Shown: piece by piece, positions 43,684 through 59,079 of the stretch | How the letters are laid out: each line of letters opens with the position of its first letter | How positions within the stretch are numbered: the first letter of the stretch is position 1 | Assembly: GCF_050003625.1 (NCBI RefSeq) | Contig: NC_134397.1 | Location: 269,260,070 to 269,324,069 of the forward strand | DNA from: Haematobia irritans | Taxonomy: Eukaryota; Arthropoda; Insecta; Diptera; Muscidae | Reading direction: 5' to 3' | DNA: 64,000 nt | Notes under the pieces: generated by a model | Told to the model about the DNA's origin: nothing | The model's database searches: none | What the model saw: only the letters and a program-made list of their open reading frames with translations | Program-made: the position numbers and the translations under genes

Positions 43684-45840
43684 TATAGAAAAAAAATTTA
43701 AAAAATTTTCTATAGAAATAAAGTTTTGACAATATTTTCTATAGAAATAAAATTTTGATAAAATTTTCTATAGAAATAAAATTTTGACAAAATTTTCTAT
43801 AGCAATAAAATTATGACAAAATTTTCTATAGAAATAAAATTTTGACAAAATTTTCTATAGAAATAAAATTTTGACAATATTTTCTGTAGAAATAAAGTTC
43901 GGACAATATTTTCTATAGAAATAAAATTTTAACGAAATTTTCTATAGAAATAAAATTTCACAAAAAATTTTTTTTTTTTTAAATAACGTTTTGACAAAAT
44001 TTTCTATGCAATAAAATTTTGACGAAATTTTCTTTAGAAATAAACTTTTTACAAAAATTTCTATAGAAATAAAATTTTGACAAAATTTTCTATAGAATTA
44101 AAATGTTGACAAAATTTTCTGCAGAAATAACATTTTGTCAAATTTTCTATAGAAACAAAATTTTGGCATAAAATTTTTCCATAAAAATACAATTTTGACA
44201 AAATTTTCTATAAAAGTAAATTTTTGACAAAATTTTCTATAAAAGTAAATTTTTGACAAAATTTTCTATAGAAATAAAATTTTAACAAATTTTTCTATGA
44301 AAATACAATTTGGATAAAATTTTCTATAGAAATAAAATTTTGACAAAACTTTCTATAGAAATACAATTTTGACAAAATTTTCTATAGAAATAAAATTTTG
44401 ACAAATATTTCTATAGAAATAAAATTTTGACAAAATTTTCTATTGAAATAACATTTTGACAAAATTTTCTATTGAAATAACATTTTGTCAAAATCTTCTA
44501 TAGAAATGTAATTTTGACAAAATTTTCTATAGAAGTAAAATATTGACAAAATTTTCTGTAGAAATAAAATTTTAACAAAATTTTCTAAGGAATAAAATGT
44601 TGACAAATATTTCTATAGAAATAAAATTTTGACAAAATTTTCTTTAGAATTAAAATTTTGAAAAATTTTTTTACAGAAATAAAATTTTGACAAAAATTTC
44701 TATAGAAATAAAATTTTAATAATATTTTAACACAATGTTCGACAGAAATAAATTTTTGACAAAATTTTCTATATAAATAATATTTTGACAACATTTTCTA
44801 TTGAAATAAAATGTTGACAAAATTTTCTATTGAAATAAAAATTTTGACAACATTTTCTATAGAAATAAAATTTTGACAAAATTTTCTATAAAAGTAAAAT
44901 TTTAACAATTTTTTCTATGAAAATAAAATTTTGACAAAATTTTCTATAGAAATACAATTTTGACAAAAATTTCTATAGAAATAAAATTTTGACAAATATT
45001 TCTATAAAAAAAAAAATTTTGAGAAAATTTTCTATAGAAATAAAATTTTGGCAAAATTTTCTATAGAAATAACATTTTGACAAAATTTTCTATAGAAATA
45101 TAATTTTGACAAAAATTTCTATAGAAGTAAAATTTTAACAAAATTTTCTATAGAAGTAAAATTTTGACAAGAATTTCTATAGAAATAAAATTTTGATAAA
45201 ATTTTCTATAGAAATAATATTTTAACACAATGTTCGACAGAAATAAATTTTTGACAAAATTTTCTATAAAAGTAAAATATTAACAAATTGTTCTATGAAA
45301 ATAAAATTTTGACAAAATTTTCTATAGAAATAAAATTTTGACAAATATTTCTATAGAAATAAAATTTTGACAACATTTTCTTTAGAATTAAAATTTTGAA
45401 AAAATTTTTTACAGAAATAAAATTTTGACAAAATTTTCTATAGAAATACAATTTTGACAAAATTTTCTATAGAAATAAAATTTTGACAAAATTTTCTATA
45501 AAAGTAAAATTTTAACAAATTGTTCTATGAAAATAAAATTTTGACAAAATTTTCTATAGAAATACAATTTTGACAAAAATTTCTATAGAAATAAAATTTT
45601 GACAAATATTTCTATAGAAATAAAATTTTAACAAAATTTTCTGTGGAATAAAATTTTGATAAAAATGTCTATAGAAATAAAATTTTTACAAAATTTTCTA
45701 TAGAATTAAAATTTTAACAAAATTTTTTACAGAAATAAAATGTTGACAAAATTTTCTATTGAAATAAAATTTTGACAAAATTTTCTCTAGAAATAAAATG
45801 TTGACAAAATTTTCTGTAGAAATAAAATTTTGTCAAAATT
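43684..45840. repeat. Long 29-bp satellite array
   Basis: About 70 copies of TTTCTATAGAAATAAAATTT plus TGACAAAAT, reverse complement of the array at 1-3560. Local blocks are re-duplicated, e.g. the one with TTAACACAATGTTCGACAG at 44718 and 45224. The reading frames are repeat translations. Confidence 0.93.
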
Positions 45841-45976
45841 ACCCAAATGCAAAATAATTTTTTTTTGTTTCAAAAAAAAATTGGTTTTATATTAATCACA
45901 AAATTTGAACATAACTTTCAAAATTTGGAAAAGTGGGATTTTTGGTAAAGTGGAACAGTTTGCAGAGTACGGTTGG

Positions 45977-46439
45977 CACACAGAAAAAAATTTCCGTAGT
46001 TAAACTAACGCTAAATTTAACTTATTTTTATTGGAAAAAAATTATTTGCTTGTAGTTAAATTTTATTATTTTTATGGAAATTTTCCACAGCTTAATGAAA
46101 TCTTACTTTTTTTAAGTATGTCTCAAAAATTTTATGAACTAAACGTGAGTATAAAGTTCAATGACCGTACACATAAATTCAATATGAACTAAAACAAATG
46201 AAAATTGTCGTACGAATCCCAAAAATAGTAAGAATGAACTACTGTGTGATTAAAATGGTCATGATTTGGCGCCAATTATTTTCTTCTTTACTTTTAGTTA
46301 ATTTTTTCTTCTATGAGATGATGTAATTTCGTGAAATGCAGTTAAAAGGTACAACAGGACATTAAAATTTCGTGGTTTTAACAACGCGTTGTGGAAATCT
46401 CAAAATGTGGAGTAAAATTTAGTTAAATTTTCGTGTGTG
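45977..46439. mobile_element. MITE with CACACAGAAAAAAATTT ends
   Basis: Left CACACAGAAAAAAATTTCC and right TAAATTTTCGTGTGTG are imperfect inverses. Its central part (TATGAACTAAACGTGAGTAT onwards) is duplicated at 46682-46700 and 47544-47650, where a hAT has split it. Confidence 0.55.
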
Positions 46440-46706
46440 GTGGTTCATTCTTCCTATAAAACAGTTCACTTTTTTTCGGTGCACTAAAAAGTACTAAAGT
46501 GTCGGCCAGTTAAAGACGGTGCTTCACCTGGAATGTGTCACAGTATCGCAGAGCTATTGATTTAGAGTGTGATGGCTTTGTCGAGCGTTTGAAGGTCATT
46601 GCAAAAACAATATTTGTTTGTAGTTTAATGTTATTACCTTGTAATAAACTGTGTACAGTTTTTTGAGTATGTCTCATACATTCTATGAACTAAACGTGAG
46701 TATAAT

Positions 46707-47543
46707 CAGTGTTGCCGGTATTGGGGATTTTTTCCCAAATCGGGGATATTTTTTCGTGGATGGGGACAAAATTTTTGAGTTGGGGACGTGGGGATTTGGT
46801 GGGGAATTTCCACACATTTGGGGATTTTTGTGGGGAATTTTCGATATTTGTTCAGTATACGAGTAATTATCACAGTAAGAACTAGGGTTTATATGAAATT
46901 CTTTACATGCTTAAAAAAAGACTTAAAGAAGTACAGAGATTCTCAAAAAAATAAAAAAAACTTTCCTCCTCTTTATTCCACGGAATTTATTTGGGTGGCC
47001 CAAGAGCTTCTTTACAATTTACTCTTTTTCCTAAGAAATTGCTTACTATTGTGAAATTATTTCGTAAGGACTCATATGCGTACATCACTGATTTTGAACA
47101 TGTATCCCATATCCCGCACATACAGAGTAGAGTTCATATTGGGACAGCAACGCATTTTGATCGATAAGTCAATTTTATTTCTTGACTATATGTTGACCGA
47201 ACTCCCATTTTTATTTCTCGAGCGAGGGTTTGCATAAGTTGACTCGATGACTCTTTATACCAATAATTAACTCTGATGGGGGCTGGTATCGGATGATATT
47301 TTGAGCACCCGTCTCCTGGAAACCTTCATTCAATTGCACATTTTTATTTTATTTAAAATGTTTTTTTTTTTTAATTTTGTACGGATTTTCTACAGCAGAG
47401 TCTATTCGTTTACTCTTTTTTCAAAAAACTTGCTAAAAATTTCTTGGGGATTTTTGTGGGGAATTTTAAATTAAATTGGGGATTTTTGGGGATAAAAGCG
47501 ATTCATTTTGGGGACAAGAGCTCGGAAAATACTGGCAACCCTG
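46707..47543. mobile_element. Non-autonomous hAT-like element, 837 bp
   Basis: Ends CAGTGTTGCC and GGCAACCCTG (imperfect inverse), with a perfect 8-bp duplication AGTATAAT at 46699-46706 and 47544-47551. Subterminal regions repeat TTGGGGATTTTTGTGGGGA on both sides. An empty-site relative at 46148-46165 shows the target without it. The frame across 46651-46866 is a translation of these repeats, not a gene. Confidence 0.9.
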
Positions 47544-47650
47544 AGTATAATGTTCAATGACCGTTCGCATAAGCTCAATGTGAACTAAAGCAGAAGAAAA
47601 TTTTGGTATGATTCAAATAAATAGTACAAATGAACTACTGTATGGTTAAA

Positions 47651-47695
47651 ATTATCATTTTATTGGGCGTCATCCTCGCCCAATAAAATGATAAT
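47651..47695. repeat. Perfect 19-bp hairpin
   Basis: The arms 47651-47669 and 47677-47695 are fully complementary around a 7-base loop. The related copy near 46255 lacks the second arm, so the inverted arm was gained locally. Confidence 0.88.
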
Positions 47696-47700
47696 ACATA

Positions 47701-48540
47701 CATCCTCTATCCAATTTGACCATTGCCCTAAAATAGAGTTTTATTTTCCTTTTAATTTTTTTTGTTAGCAGTTTTTATCATTACTCTACAAAAAACTTTT
47801 ATAAATTTCACTGCACTAATGTTCCTCGGTCCCAATGCATTCTTTCATTATTGGTAGTACACTTTTAATCGAAATCCCTCTGAAAACATGGTTAATGGGT
47901 TAAAATCTCTTATTTGTCCCTATTCATCTGAGTAGCAAATGCTTTTTTGTTTGAAAATACAACTTTTTAAATTGATTTCAGTTCAACTCTTTTTTATTTC
48001 ATTTTTCATTTAGTTTTGCCCTGGTTCTTTTGATTGTCACCGTCGAATGTTGGCAACCTAAATTTTACCCGTCCATAAAGTTCATGTCATTACCTGAGTG
48101 CAATCCTTTTGTGATGAGACCACTTGTATGTTATTTGTGTGATTTTGCTATTCAACAGTTCTCTCAGTTTTTTTTTTTCTTCAATTTTATATTGCTGATA
48201 TTCTCGAGTAGGATTCTCATAGAGTTTTGGGGTTTTTGTTTTTTAGTTTGCTTTTCTCTTCATATCTCTGTGAGTACCCCCTTGAATTTTCGAAAATGTC
48301 TAATCTAAAATATGTTGGTTGATTGGCATTGTTTTTCATTTGGTCCCCAGGGACATTAGGAAATTTCACTGAAAGCTAAAGAAAGACATAGAAAGAAAGA
48401 GGAAGAGAGGATGCAATGCACTAAAGAAAGGATTTCGAAATGAATAAATTTGCATAACATTTAAACTTTGCAGAAAGTATATACTCAAGAGAAAGTATAT
48501 TTTAGGAGAAATTGGAAAGGATACGAGTTAAGAAATGCAA
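47701..48540. other. Anonymous sequence
   Basis: No gene or recognised repeat. The frame around 48030-48308 is hydrophobic but shows no coding pattern or splice context. Confidence 0.4.
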
Positions 48541-49073
48541 AATTAATTTTTTTTAAATTGAAATAATTTCTTAATACATTTTTTTATGTTAAATTAACAC
48601 AATGTTCAGTAAATTCAAATATAAATCAACGGAAGTCTGTATTAGAGATATTCTTTTGTAAAATGTAATTTACACCCGATTATGCAAGAAATACATATTT
48701 TAGAAAGCTAAATTTACAAAATATTGAAAGAAAAATTCATCTAATTAAAATAAAGTGTTGAACCACATTTCTGAACACTTTTTTGCTTTGTATTCAAATA
48801 AAGCAAAAAATGGAAAGACGATTTAACGAATTTAAAAGAATTTTGCAGAATTATTACAGCCCAGACCAGACTGCCAAACATCATTTTCGAAAGATACAAA
48901 TTTTTAAGTTACTTGTCTATAAGGACAAAACTATTTTATTGGTAAGTTTATCGACTTTAGGACAAGCAGATAAACTTGATATCAGAAATATGCGTATTCT
49001 ATGCTTAGAAACACTCGCGCCTGTATTTTAAGAATATGAACTCTTTGGCCTCACGATAATTTTTTTTTTAGTG
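48541..49073. mobile_element. CACTG-type MITE, degenerate
   Basis: Shares AAAATAAAGTGTTGAA, the CACTTTTTTGCTTTGTA stretch and the TGGCCTCACGATAATTTTTT end with 24415-25069. Left end uncertain. Confidence 0.5.
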
Positions 49074-49124
49074 TGAACACCATTGCTGTTCATAGAAGTG
49101 ATCACAACACTTTGCAACTTCTTC

Positions 49125-49414
49125 CACAGAAAAAAATTTCACGAAAAATTTTCCAATTAAAATTTTAATTGAGTTTTAAAAAATATTCAATTACAAATTT
49201 AATTGAATCAACAAGTTTTTTAATTGAAACAAAAATCAATAACAAAAATTAATAGTATCAATTAATTTTTTAATTGGATCAATTAATTTTTTAATTGACC
49301 TTCAATTAATTTTTTAATTGATATTATCATTTCTGTGATTGAAGACATTTCAATTAAAAAATTAATTGGATCAATTAATTTCGTGATTGAATCGGAAAAA
49401 ATATTTTTTGTGTG
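49125..49414. mobile_element. AATTAATT-type MITE, ~290 bp
   Basis: Starts CACAGAAAAAAATTTCACG and ends AATATTTTTTGTGTG. Reverse orientation of 8835-9125 and 32468-32754. Flanking TA is not evident, so the boundary may be off by a few bases. Confidence 0.75.
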
Positions 49415-49531
49415 TCCCACAGTAGATTCGAGACTCCAAAAATAGAACTGGTAAAGCTACTAATGACATAAATAGACAATTCGCGATTGGATTATGGAAC
49501 ATTGTATTGCGTGGTATTGAAATCGAAAATC

Positions 49532-50401
49532 GGCTTTGATATTTCTGAACATGGTCTACTCTAAATCGACTTTTAATGTTTGCCAAAATCTTCTAATAGA
49601 CTATAAATATAGAGCGAAATAGTTTCTTCCCAATAAAAATTTGGGAAAGTTTAAAAAAGTCGAACTGGCCAACTTTCCAACTGGTGTCTTTCAGATTGTT
49701 ATTGCAATCCATTGTCATGGTGATTTTTCAAATTGGAAGAAAATTTTAAAATTTAAAAAATAATTGAAACCTTGAAAAGTTTACTTTTCGAAACTTTTCA
49801 AAAAGTTAAAAGATCGCCTCTTCCATCGGCTTTGATATTTCTGAACATGGTCTTCTCTAAATCGACGTTTAATGTTTGCCAAAATCGTCTAATAGACTAT
49901 AAATGTAGAGGGAAATAGTTTCTTCCCAATATAAATTTGGAAAAGTTTAAAAAAGTCGAAATGTCCAAGTGGCGACTTTCAGATTGTGATTACAATCCAT
50001 TGTCATGGTGTTTTTTCAAATTTGAAAAAAAAAAATTAAAATTTAAAAAATAATTGAAACCTTCAAAAATTTACTTTTCGAAACTTTTCAAAAACTTAAA
50101 AGATCGCCTCTTCTATCGGCTTTGATATTTCTGAACATGGTCTTCTCTAAATCGACTTTTAATGTTTGCCAAAATCGTCTAAAAGACTATAAATGTAGAA
50201 CGAAATAGTTTCTTCCCAATATAAATTTGGGAAGGTTTAAAAAAGTCAAAATGTCCAAGTGGCGACTTTCAGATTATGATTAAAATCCATTGTCATGGTG
50301 ATTTTTCAAATTGGAAAAAAGTTTAAAATTTAAAAAATAATTGAAACCTTGAAAAGTTTACTTATCGAAACTTTTCAAAAAGTTAAAAGATCGCCTCTTC
50401 C
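49532..50401. repeat. Three tandem ~290-bp units
   Basis: Units begin GGCTTTGATATTTCTGAACA at 49532, 49828 and 50118 and end with AAAAGATCGCCTCTTC. They differ by a few substitutions and short indels. No coding potential. The region to 50753 continues with related AAAGTCGAATTTTT sequence. Confidence 0.9.
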
Positions 50402-50753
50402 AAATTCTATAAAATCAAAAAGGCGAAGAGTCGAATTTTTCCACAATTAAAGTTCAAGTTTTAAAGAATTTTTCAAAACTTAAAGAAGTGGTTTTCCAAT
50501 CTTAAAAAAATCGAATTTTTCAAATTTTCAAGAAGTCGGAAGCCAGATTTTTTTTCTCCAAATTTTCCGAATGGAAAAAACTAAAAAAAAACCTTGTTTC
50601 AATTCTGATTATAGTCCTTAGTAATGGGGGTTTTCCCAATTAAAAAAGAATAATTCTCCTATGTAATTTTCATAACAAATTAACATATAAGATCCAAATT
50701 CATCATCATCTCACCAAGTCAGATTTTAATAAAGACAATGGAAATGTGGAATA

Positions 50754-51937
50754 AAGGGTGATACGGTCAAAATTTGGTCAAGGGAAAACGCGTGTAAATC
50801 GGTGAAATTGTTTATTTAAAAAATCAAATTAAATTTCTTTTTCAAATTCAATTAGTATAAAATTCAGGAAAAATATTCAGTTAGGCTTTCGCTTTTCCAA
50901 ATCCGAATTGCCGGGCCTCACGCTTGACACCTGCCATCAGATTTTGTACAGCCACCTTGTCCACCTTCTTCGCCGCAGAAAGCCAGTTTGCCTTGAACTG
51001 CTGCTCGTCCTTAGCATTTTTTTTTTTGGTCTTCTTTAGGTTCCGCTTGACAATAGCCCAGTATTTCTCAATTGGGCGGAGCTCGTGCGTGTTGGGAGGG
51101 CTCTTGTCCTTGGGAACCACTTGCACGTTGTTGGCGGCGTACCACTCCATGGCCTTTTTACCGTAATGGCAAGATGCCAAATCCGGCCAAAACAGTACGG
51201 AACAACCGTGTTTCATCAGGAAAGGCAGCAGACGTTTATTCAAACACTCTTTCACGTAAATTTCTTGGTTGACAGTCCCGTAAGCTCCCGGAAGCAGTCC
51301 CGGAAGCTGCTTGTAGTCGGCTTTGACGTAGGTTTCGTCGTCCATTACCACGCAGTCAAACTTCGTCAGCATCGTCGTGTACAGCCGCCGGGATCGCGCT
51401 TTGGTCGTCGTATTTTGTTTATCATCGCGATTTGGAGTCACTACCTTCTTGTAAGTCGATAGTCCGGCTCGTTTTTTGGCTCGATGCACGGTTGTAGACG
51501 ATACACCCAGCTTATTTGCGGCATCTCGGAGAGAGAGAGAGGTTACGGTTTTGCTTGAAACTACCGGCAACTGTCCTTGTCGTCTCAGCGGCTTCCGGTT
51601 TTCGATTTCCCCGCGATCCAGACTTCCTGGCCGTCGACAAACGTTCCCCAAACACTTTAATTACATTTGTAACGGTTGATTTGGCAACTTTTAGCGATTT
51701 TGCCAGCTTTGCGTGCGAGTAGCTCGAATTTTCGCGATGCGCGAGCAAAATTTTGATACGCTGCTCTTCTTGCTTGGAAGGCATTTTGACAACTGAAGAG
51801 TGAATTCCAAAATCAAAATAGGAGCAACATTCTACACACACACACCTTCAAACTGAGGGGTGTTCAGGTGTTTTAAATGCAAAATTGAAAGAAATACTAC
51901 AAGTTTATATTGACCAAATTTTGACCGTATCACCCTT
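50754..51937 (-). mobile_element. ITmD37E-type (DD37E) element, internally deleted
   Basis: Terminal inverted repeats of about 27 bp starting AAGGGTGATACGGTCAAAAT, flanked by TA (50752-50753, 51938-51939). 1184 bp. It carries one disrupted transposase on the minus strand. The spacing of its last two catalytic residues (37) places it in the ITmD37E group known from mosquitoes and other Diptera. Confidence 0.9.
50881..51784 (-). pseudogene. DD37E transposase pseudogene (frameshift plus internal deletion)
   Basis: Start ATG near 51784 (MPSKQEEQRIKILLAHREN), an N-terminal HTH (AKSLKVAKSTVTNVIK), a second HTH (AANKLGVSSTTVHRAKK), then VVMDDETYVKADYKQ with the first catalytic Asp, FWPDLASCHYGKKA with the second, and ELRPIEKYW with the Glu 37 residues later. 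Two lesions. A CT-repeat run around 51529-51541 carries an extra dinucleotide that shifts frame between NLSLS and SLRDAANK. About 50-60 residues are missing just after KADYKQLPG, as judged from the usual length of this region in the family. Catalytic residues survive, but no full-length protein can be made. Confidence 0.9.
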
Positions 51938-51939
51938 TA

Positions 51940-54712
<2,773 letters not shown>

Positions 54713-54714
54713 TA

Positions 54715-54976
54715 TAACTAAAGATCTGTACCAAATTTCAACCGGATCGTATGAATTCTGCTCCTTCAAGAGGCTTCGGAGGTAAAATCTGGGGATCGAT
54801 TTATATAGTGGCTATATTTAATTATGGACCGATATGGACCAATTCTGGCATGGCTTTTAGAGGCCATATAGTTACACCATGTACCAAATTTCAGCCGGAA
54901 CGGATAAAATATGCTTCTCTTTGAAGCTCCGCAAGCAAAATCTGGCGATTGATTTATATGGGGGCTATATATAAAG
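54715..54976 (-). mobile_element. HINE-II fragment
   Basis: About one and a half units (GTACCAAATTTCAACCGGAT; TTTATATGGGGGCTATATAT) directly right of copy D. Confidence 0.8.
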
Positions 54977-56464
54977 TAGTTGGCTCTGTCCTATCATGGC
55001 TCATTCCTCTTTGCAGGTAAATTATTAAAGAATCAAATCTAGGGTGGATTGCTCTAAAAACCCTACTTTGATTTAACCTAGTCCTTACATAGTTTATTTG
55101 GTTTTGTTTTTATTTCCTTATGGAAAATTCACCAAAATCTCAAGTACAATTATTTGAGATCTTATATTCGATTGAGTGGAAATAGATTTTGGGGAAAAAA
55201 AATTCTTCAATCACAAATAGCAATAGAAAATGATTGTTGACATGCATTGTTATGCAAGAAAAAAAAAACATTTTCTGTAAATACCTCTACAAAATCTCAA
55301 TGATGATGTCGATATATTTATTTACGGACAATTTGTTACAGCTATCAGTTTGTTAGATTTTACACTACATTCTCGAAAGAAAATAAAAATTGCATATGAA
55401 AAATATTTATTTATGCAAAATTTATATTCTAATTGAGATAACCTTAGAATAAATACTTAATATGCAATTTGAAATAATTTTATTGGATTTATTTATTTAG
55501 TTTTCGTTAGAAAAAACACCATGCAAATAACCCACATACTATATTGCAGGTATTCTCTTAAGCTTAAGAAGAAAATATTTATTTTAAATTTTGTAAAGTT
55601 AAAATAATAAACAAATATGCATATCAAAACAATAGACAATTTATAATTTTGGTATTTTTTGTAGCATTTTTACTGTGAATGGGAATGTGATTCATTCGCA
55701 AAAAATGTCATGCATGAATGATTTCGAAAAACAATGTGTTCGCAATTAAATTAAATGTAAAAACTCTAAATGTAGGTCCTAGTTGATTTGTTGTCACTAG
55801 CAATTGCTGATGTAGATTTCAATTCATTTCGACTTTTTGTTTCGTTTTGAATTTTTTCAAACGGCGAATGTAGTCAACTAAATCCTCATATGACTGACTG
55901 ACCAATTCATCATTGATATATTCATCTCTATGAATACGACATGAGAAAATCTAATCCAATCAGGATAAATTTTAGTATAGTGTGTACAAATTTTTTATCA
56001 ATATTAAAAAAAAAAAAAGGAAAAAAATAGGAAACTAAAAATTACAACAAACATTTAAGAATTAATTAACCATAAAATCCAAAACATTTAGCACTAAAGT
56101 CAATTTAATTTTATTTTAGTTCATGGAATTTATGAAAAAAAAAAATAAAAATTTGGTATAATAAATTATACTCAATATAAGACAGATTCCTTCACTTAAA
56201 TATTTTTTTTCCAATTAAATAATGTTGCTAACTTTAAATTTGCCACAAAATAAATAAGGTTTTTACTTATATATCGAGGGGGCTTCGTTGATACAAACCT
56301 TCTGATCTGAAAATGAGTTTCAACCAGCAATCTGAGCCTTAATGCTTAGGACTTAGAATAATTATTTTATCAAAAAATAACTACTAGTTAGTCTCCATAC
56401 AATAGACTACTTGTAGTATAGTAACATAAACAATGTTTTTAAGTTTAAGAAACAAAATAAAAAA
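54977..56464. other. Anonymous AT-rich sequence
   Basis: No gene recognised. The segment 56080-56150 resembles the AGTTCATGGAATT part of the MITE at 12237. Confidence 0.4.
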
Positions 56465-58084
56465 ACAAGTGAGAAAAGTCTAAAGTCGGGCGGAGCCGAC
56501 TATATTATACCCTGCACCACTTTGTAGATCTAAATTTTCGATACCATATCACATCCGTCAAATGTGTTGGGGGCTATATATAAAGGTTTGTCCCAAATAC
56601 ATACATTTAAATATCACTCGATCTGGACAGAATTTGATAGACTTCTACAAAATCTATAGGCTCAAAATTTAAATCGGCTAATGCACTAGGGTGGAACACA
56701 ATGTTAGTAAAAAAATATGGGAAACATATAAATCTGAAGCAATTTTAAGGAAACTTCGCAAAAGTTTATTTATGATTTATCGCTCGATATATATGTATTA
56801 GAAGTTTAGGAAAATTAGAGTCATTTTTACAACTTTTCGACTAAGCAGTGGCGATTTTACAAGGAAAATGTTGGTATTTTGACCATTTATGTCAAAATCA
56901 GAAAAACATATATATGGGAGCTTTATCTAAATCTGAACCGATGTCAACCAAATTTGGCACGCATAGCTACAATGCTAATTCTACTCCTTGTGCAAAATTT
57001 CAACTAAATCGGAGTTAAAAATTGGCCTCTGTGGTTATATAAGTGTAAATCGGGCGAAAGCTATATATGGGAGGTATATCTAAATCTGAACCGATTTCAA
57101 CTAAATTTGGCACGCACAGCTACAATGCTAATTCTACTCCCTGTGCAAAATTTCAATTAAATCGGAGTAAAAGATTGGCCACTGTGGTCATATGAGTGTA
57201 AATCGGGCGAATGATATATATGGGAGCTATATCTAAATCTGAAGCGATTTCAATAAAATTCGGCACACTTGACTATAGTACTAATTGTTCTTCTTGTGCA
57301 AAATTTCAACCAAATTGGGATAAAACTCTGGCTTCTGGGACCGTATTAGTCCATATCGGGCGAACGATATATATGGGAGCTATATCTAAATCTGAACCGA
57401 TTTCAATAAAATTTGGCACTTGACTATAATACTAATTGTTCTTCTCGTGCAAAATTTTAAGCAAATTAGGGTAAAACTCTGGCTTCTGGAGCGATATAAG
57501 TCCAAAATGTGTTCACGGACAGACGGACATGGCTATATCGACTAGAGCATTGCATCGGTCATATATTTTTGTGTTCGAGAACATCTCGAAGCCCAACAAG
57601 TAAGGTAGAGATTTGTAGTCGTTCCCGTTTGGACCGATGTTTGTAAGTTCGAATACAACCATTACTCGTTCTCGTTTGTGTTGTATGAAACGGTCAATCA
57701 AACAACTTCAGTCTTCGGGATCAAACACAACGAGTCAAATTGTTTTCGAAAACAAAGTGAAGGAATCGAGGATTTCGAATCTTTTTTTGCCCCCACGTAG
57801 TAACAATAACAACAACTTTTATATGTATTGTACGTTTGTTTAGTTGTAAGTTGATGGAAAGGCGCTTGTGTATGAAGAAAAAAAAATAACATAAAGTGGA
57901 CAAAACCTTCTGCATTTCTATGTAAAAAGGTATTAACAGCAAAACAAAATATTGCTCTAGTTTTTAGGAGAAACATTTGGGATGATCTTTTTGGGCATTA
58001 TAGTAAGTAATCGTTAAAAATGCAATTCACTTTTTCGTATAAAAAATAAGGGGCATTCGTATTTAAAGGAAATACAACATTTTT

Positions 58085-58990
58085 CCTTTTTCTATAGAAA
58101 TAAAATTTTGACAAAATTTTCCATAGAAATAAAATGTCGACAAAATTTTCTATTGAAATAAAATTTTCACAAAATTTTTTATAGAAATAAAATGTTGATA
58201 AAATTTTTAGAGAAATAAAATTTTTACAAAATTTTTTATAGATTTACTCGTTTGCGAATAAGTTCATTGTTCTTTACTTCTAAAAAAATTTCCCTGAAAA
58301 CGAACATCGGAGATGTTTCGAAATATTGGATAATATTAAATAAAAATACAACTCCAAAAAACAACAACATCTGTTTTTATTCATATGACCTCAAGCCGAA
58401 TTAAGCAAATATAATGTTGATAAAATTTTCTATAAAAATAAAATTTTGACAAAATTTTCTATAGAAATAAAATTTTGACAAAATTTTCTATAGAAATACA
58501 ATTTTGATAGAATTGTCTATAGAAATAGAATTTTGACAAAATTTTATATAGTAATAAAATTTTGACAAAATTTTTTATAGAAATAAAATGTTGACAAAAT
58601 TGTATATAGTAATAAAATTTTGACAAAATTTTTTATAGAAATAAAATTTTGACAAAATTTTCTATAGCAATAAAATTTGACAAAGTTTTCTATAGCAATA
58701 AAATTTTGACAAAATTTTCTATAGTAATAAAATTTTGACAAAATTTTCTATAGAAATAAAATTTTGACAAAATTTTCTATAGAAATAAAATTTTTACAAA
58801 ATTTTCTATAGAAATAAAATTTTGACAAAATTTCTTATAGAAATGAAATTTTGACAAAATTTTTTATAGAAATAAAATTTTGACAAATTTTTCTATAGTA
58901 ATAAAATTTTGACAAAATTATCTATAGTAAAAAAATTTTGACAAAATTTTCTATAGAAATAAAATTTTGACAAAATTTTCTATAAAAATA
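58085..58990. repeat. 29-bp satellite blocks (first copy)
   Basis: TTTCTATAGAAATAAAATTT units at 58085-58240 and 58415-58990, on either side of a unique 175-bp hAT segment (GATTTACTCGTTTGCG to the AATTAAGCAAA stretch). Confidence 0.88.
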
Positions 58991-58993
58991 AAA

Positions 58994-59079
58994 TTTTGGT
59001 ACATTATTTTTGGGGATCGGCTATATATAACTATAGACCGATATGGACCAATTTTGGCATGATTGTTAGCGGCCATATA
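58994..59079 (-). mobile_element. HINE-II fragment (left of DD41D copy E)
   Basis: GGGGATCGGCTATATATAAC then CGATATGGACC and GTTAGCGGCCATATA. It continues at 60385-60513 after copy E. Confidence 0.8.

Larger units (their letters stand above)
46486..47700. mobile_element. Second, partial copy of the 45977 MITE, split by a hAT
   Basis: The flanks of the hAT at 46707-47543 match 46125-46270 closely (TATGAACTAAACGTGAGTAT; GTTCAATGACCGT; ATGAACTACTGT). The outer boundaries are not defined. It ends near the 47651-47695 hairpin. Confidence 0.5.

Noticed and set aside
43684..45840. Regularly spaced short repeats resembling a CRISPR array
   Set aside because: Tandem 29-bp satellite without unique spacers, in an animal genome.
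46651..46866. 71-residue frame rich in Gly/Phe
   Set aside because: Covers the TTGGGGATTTTT subterminal repeats of a hAT element.
50924..51722. Several plus-strand frames over the DD37E element
   Set aside because: Antisense shadows of the transposase on the minus strand.
57637..57976. Frames in the hAT left section, repeated at 60608-60947
   Set aside because: Present in both duplicated copies, but very short, overlapping on both strands and without transposase motifs.
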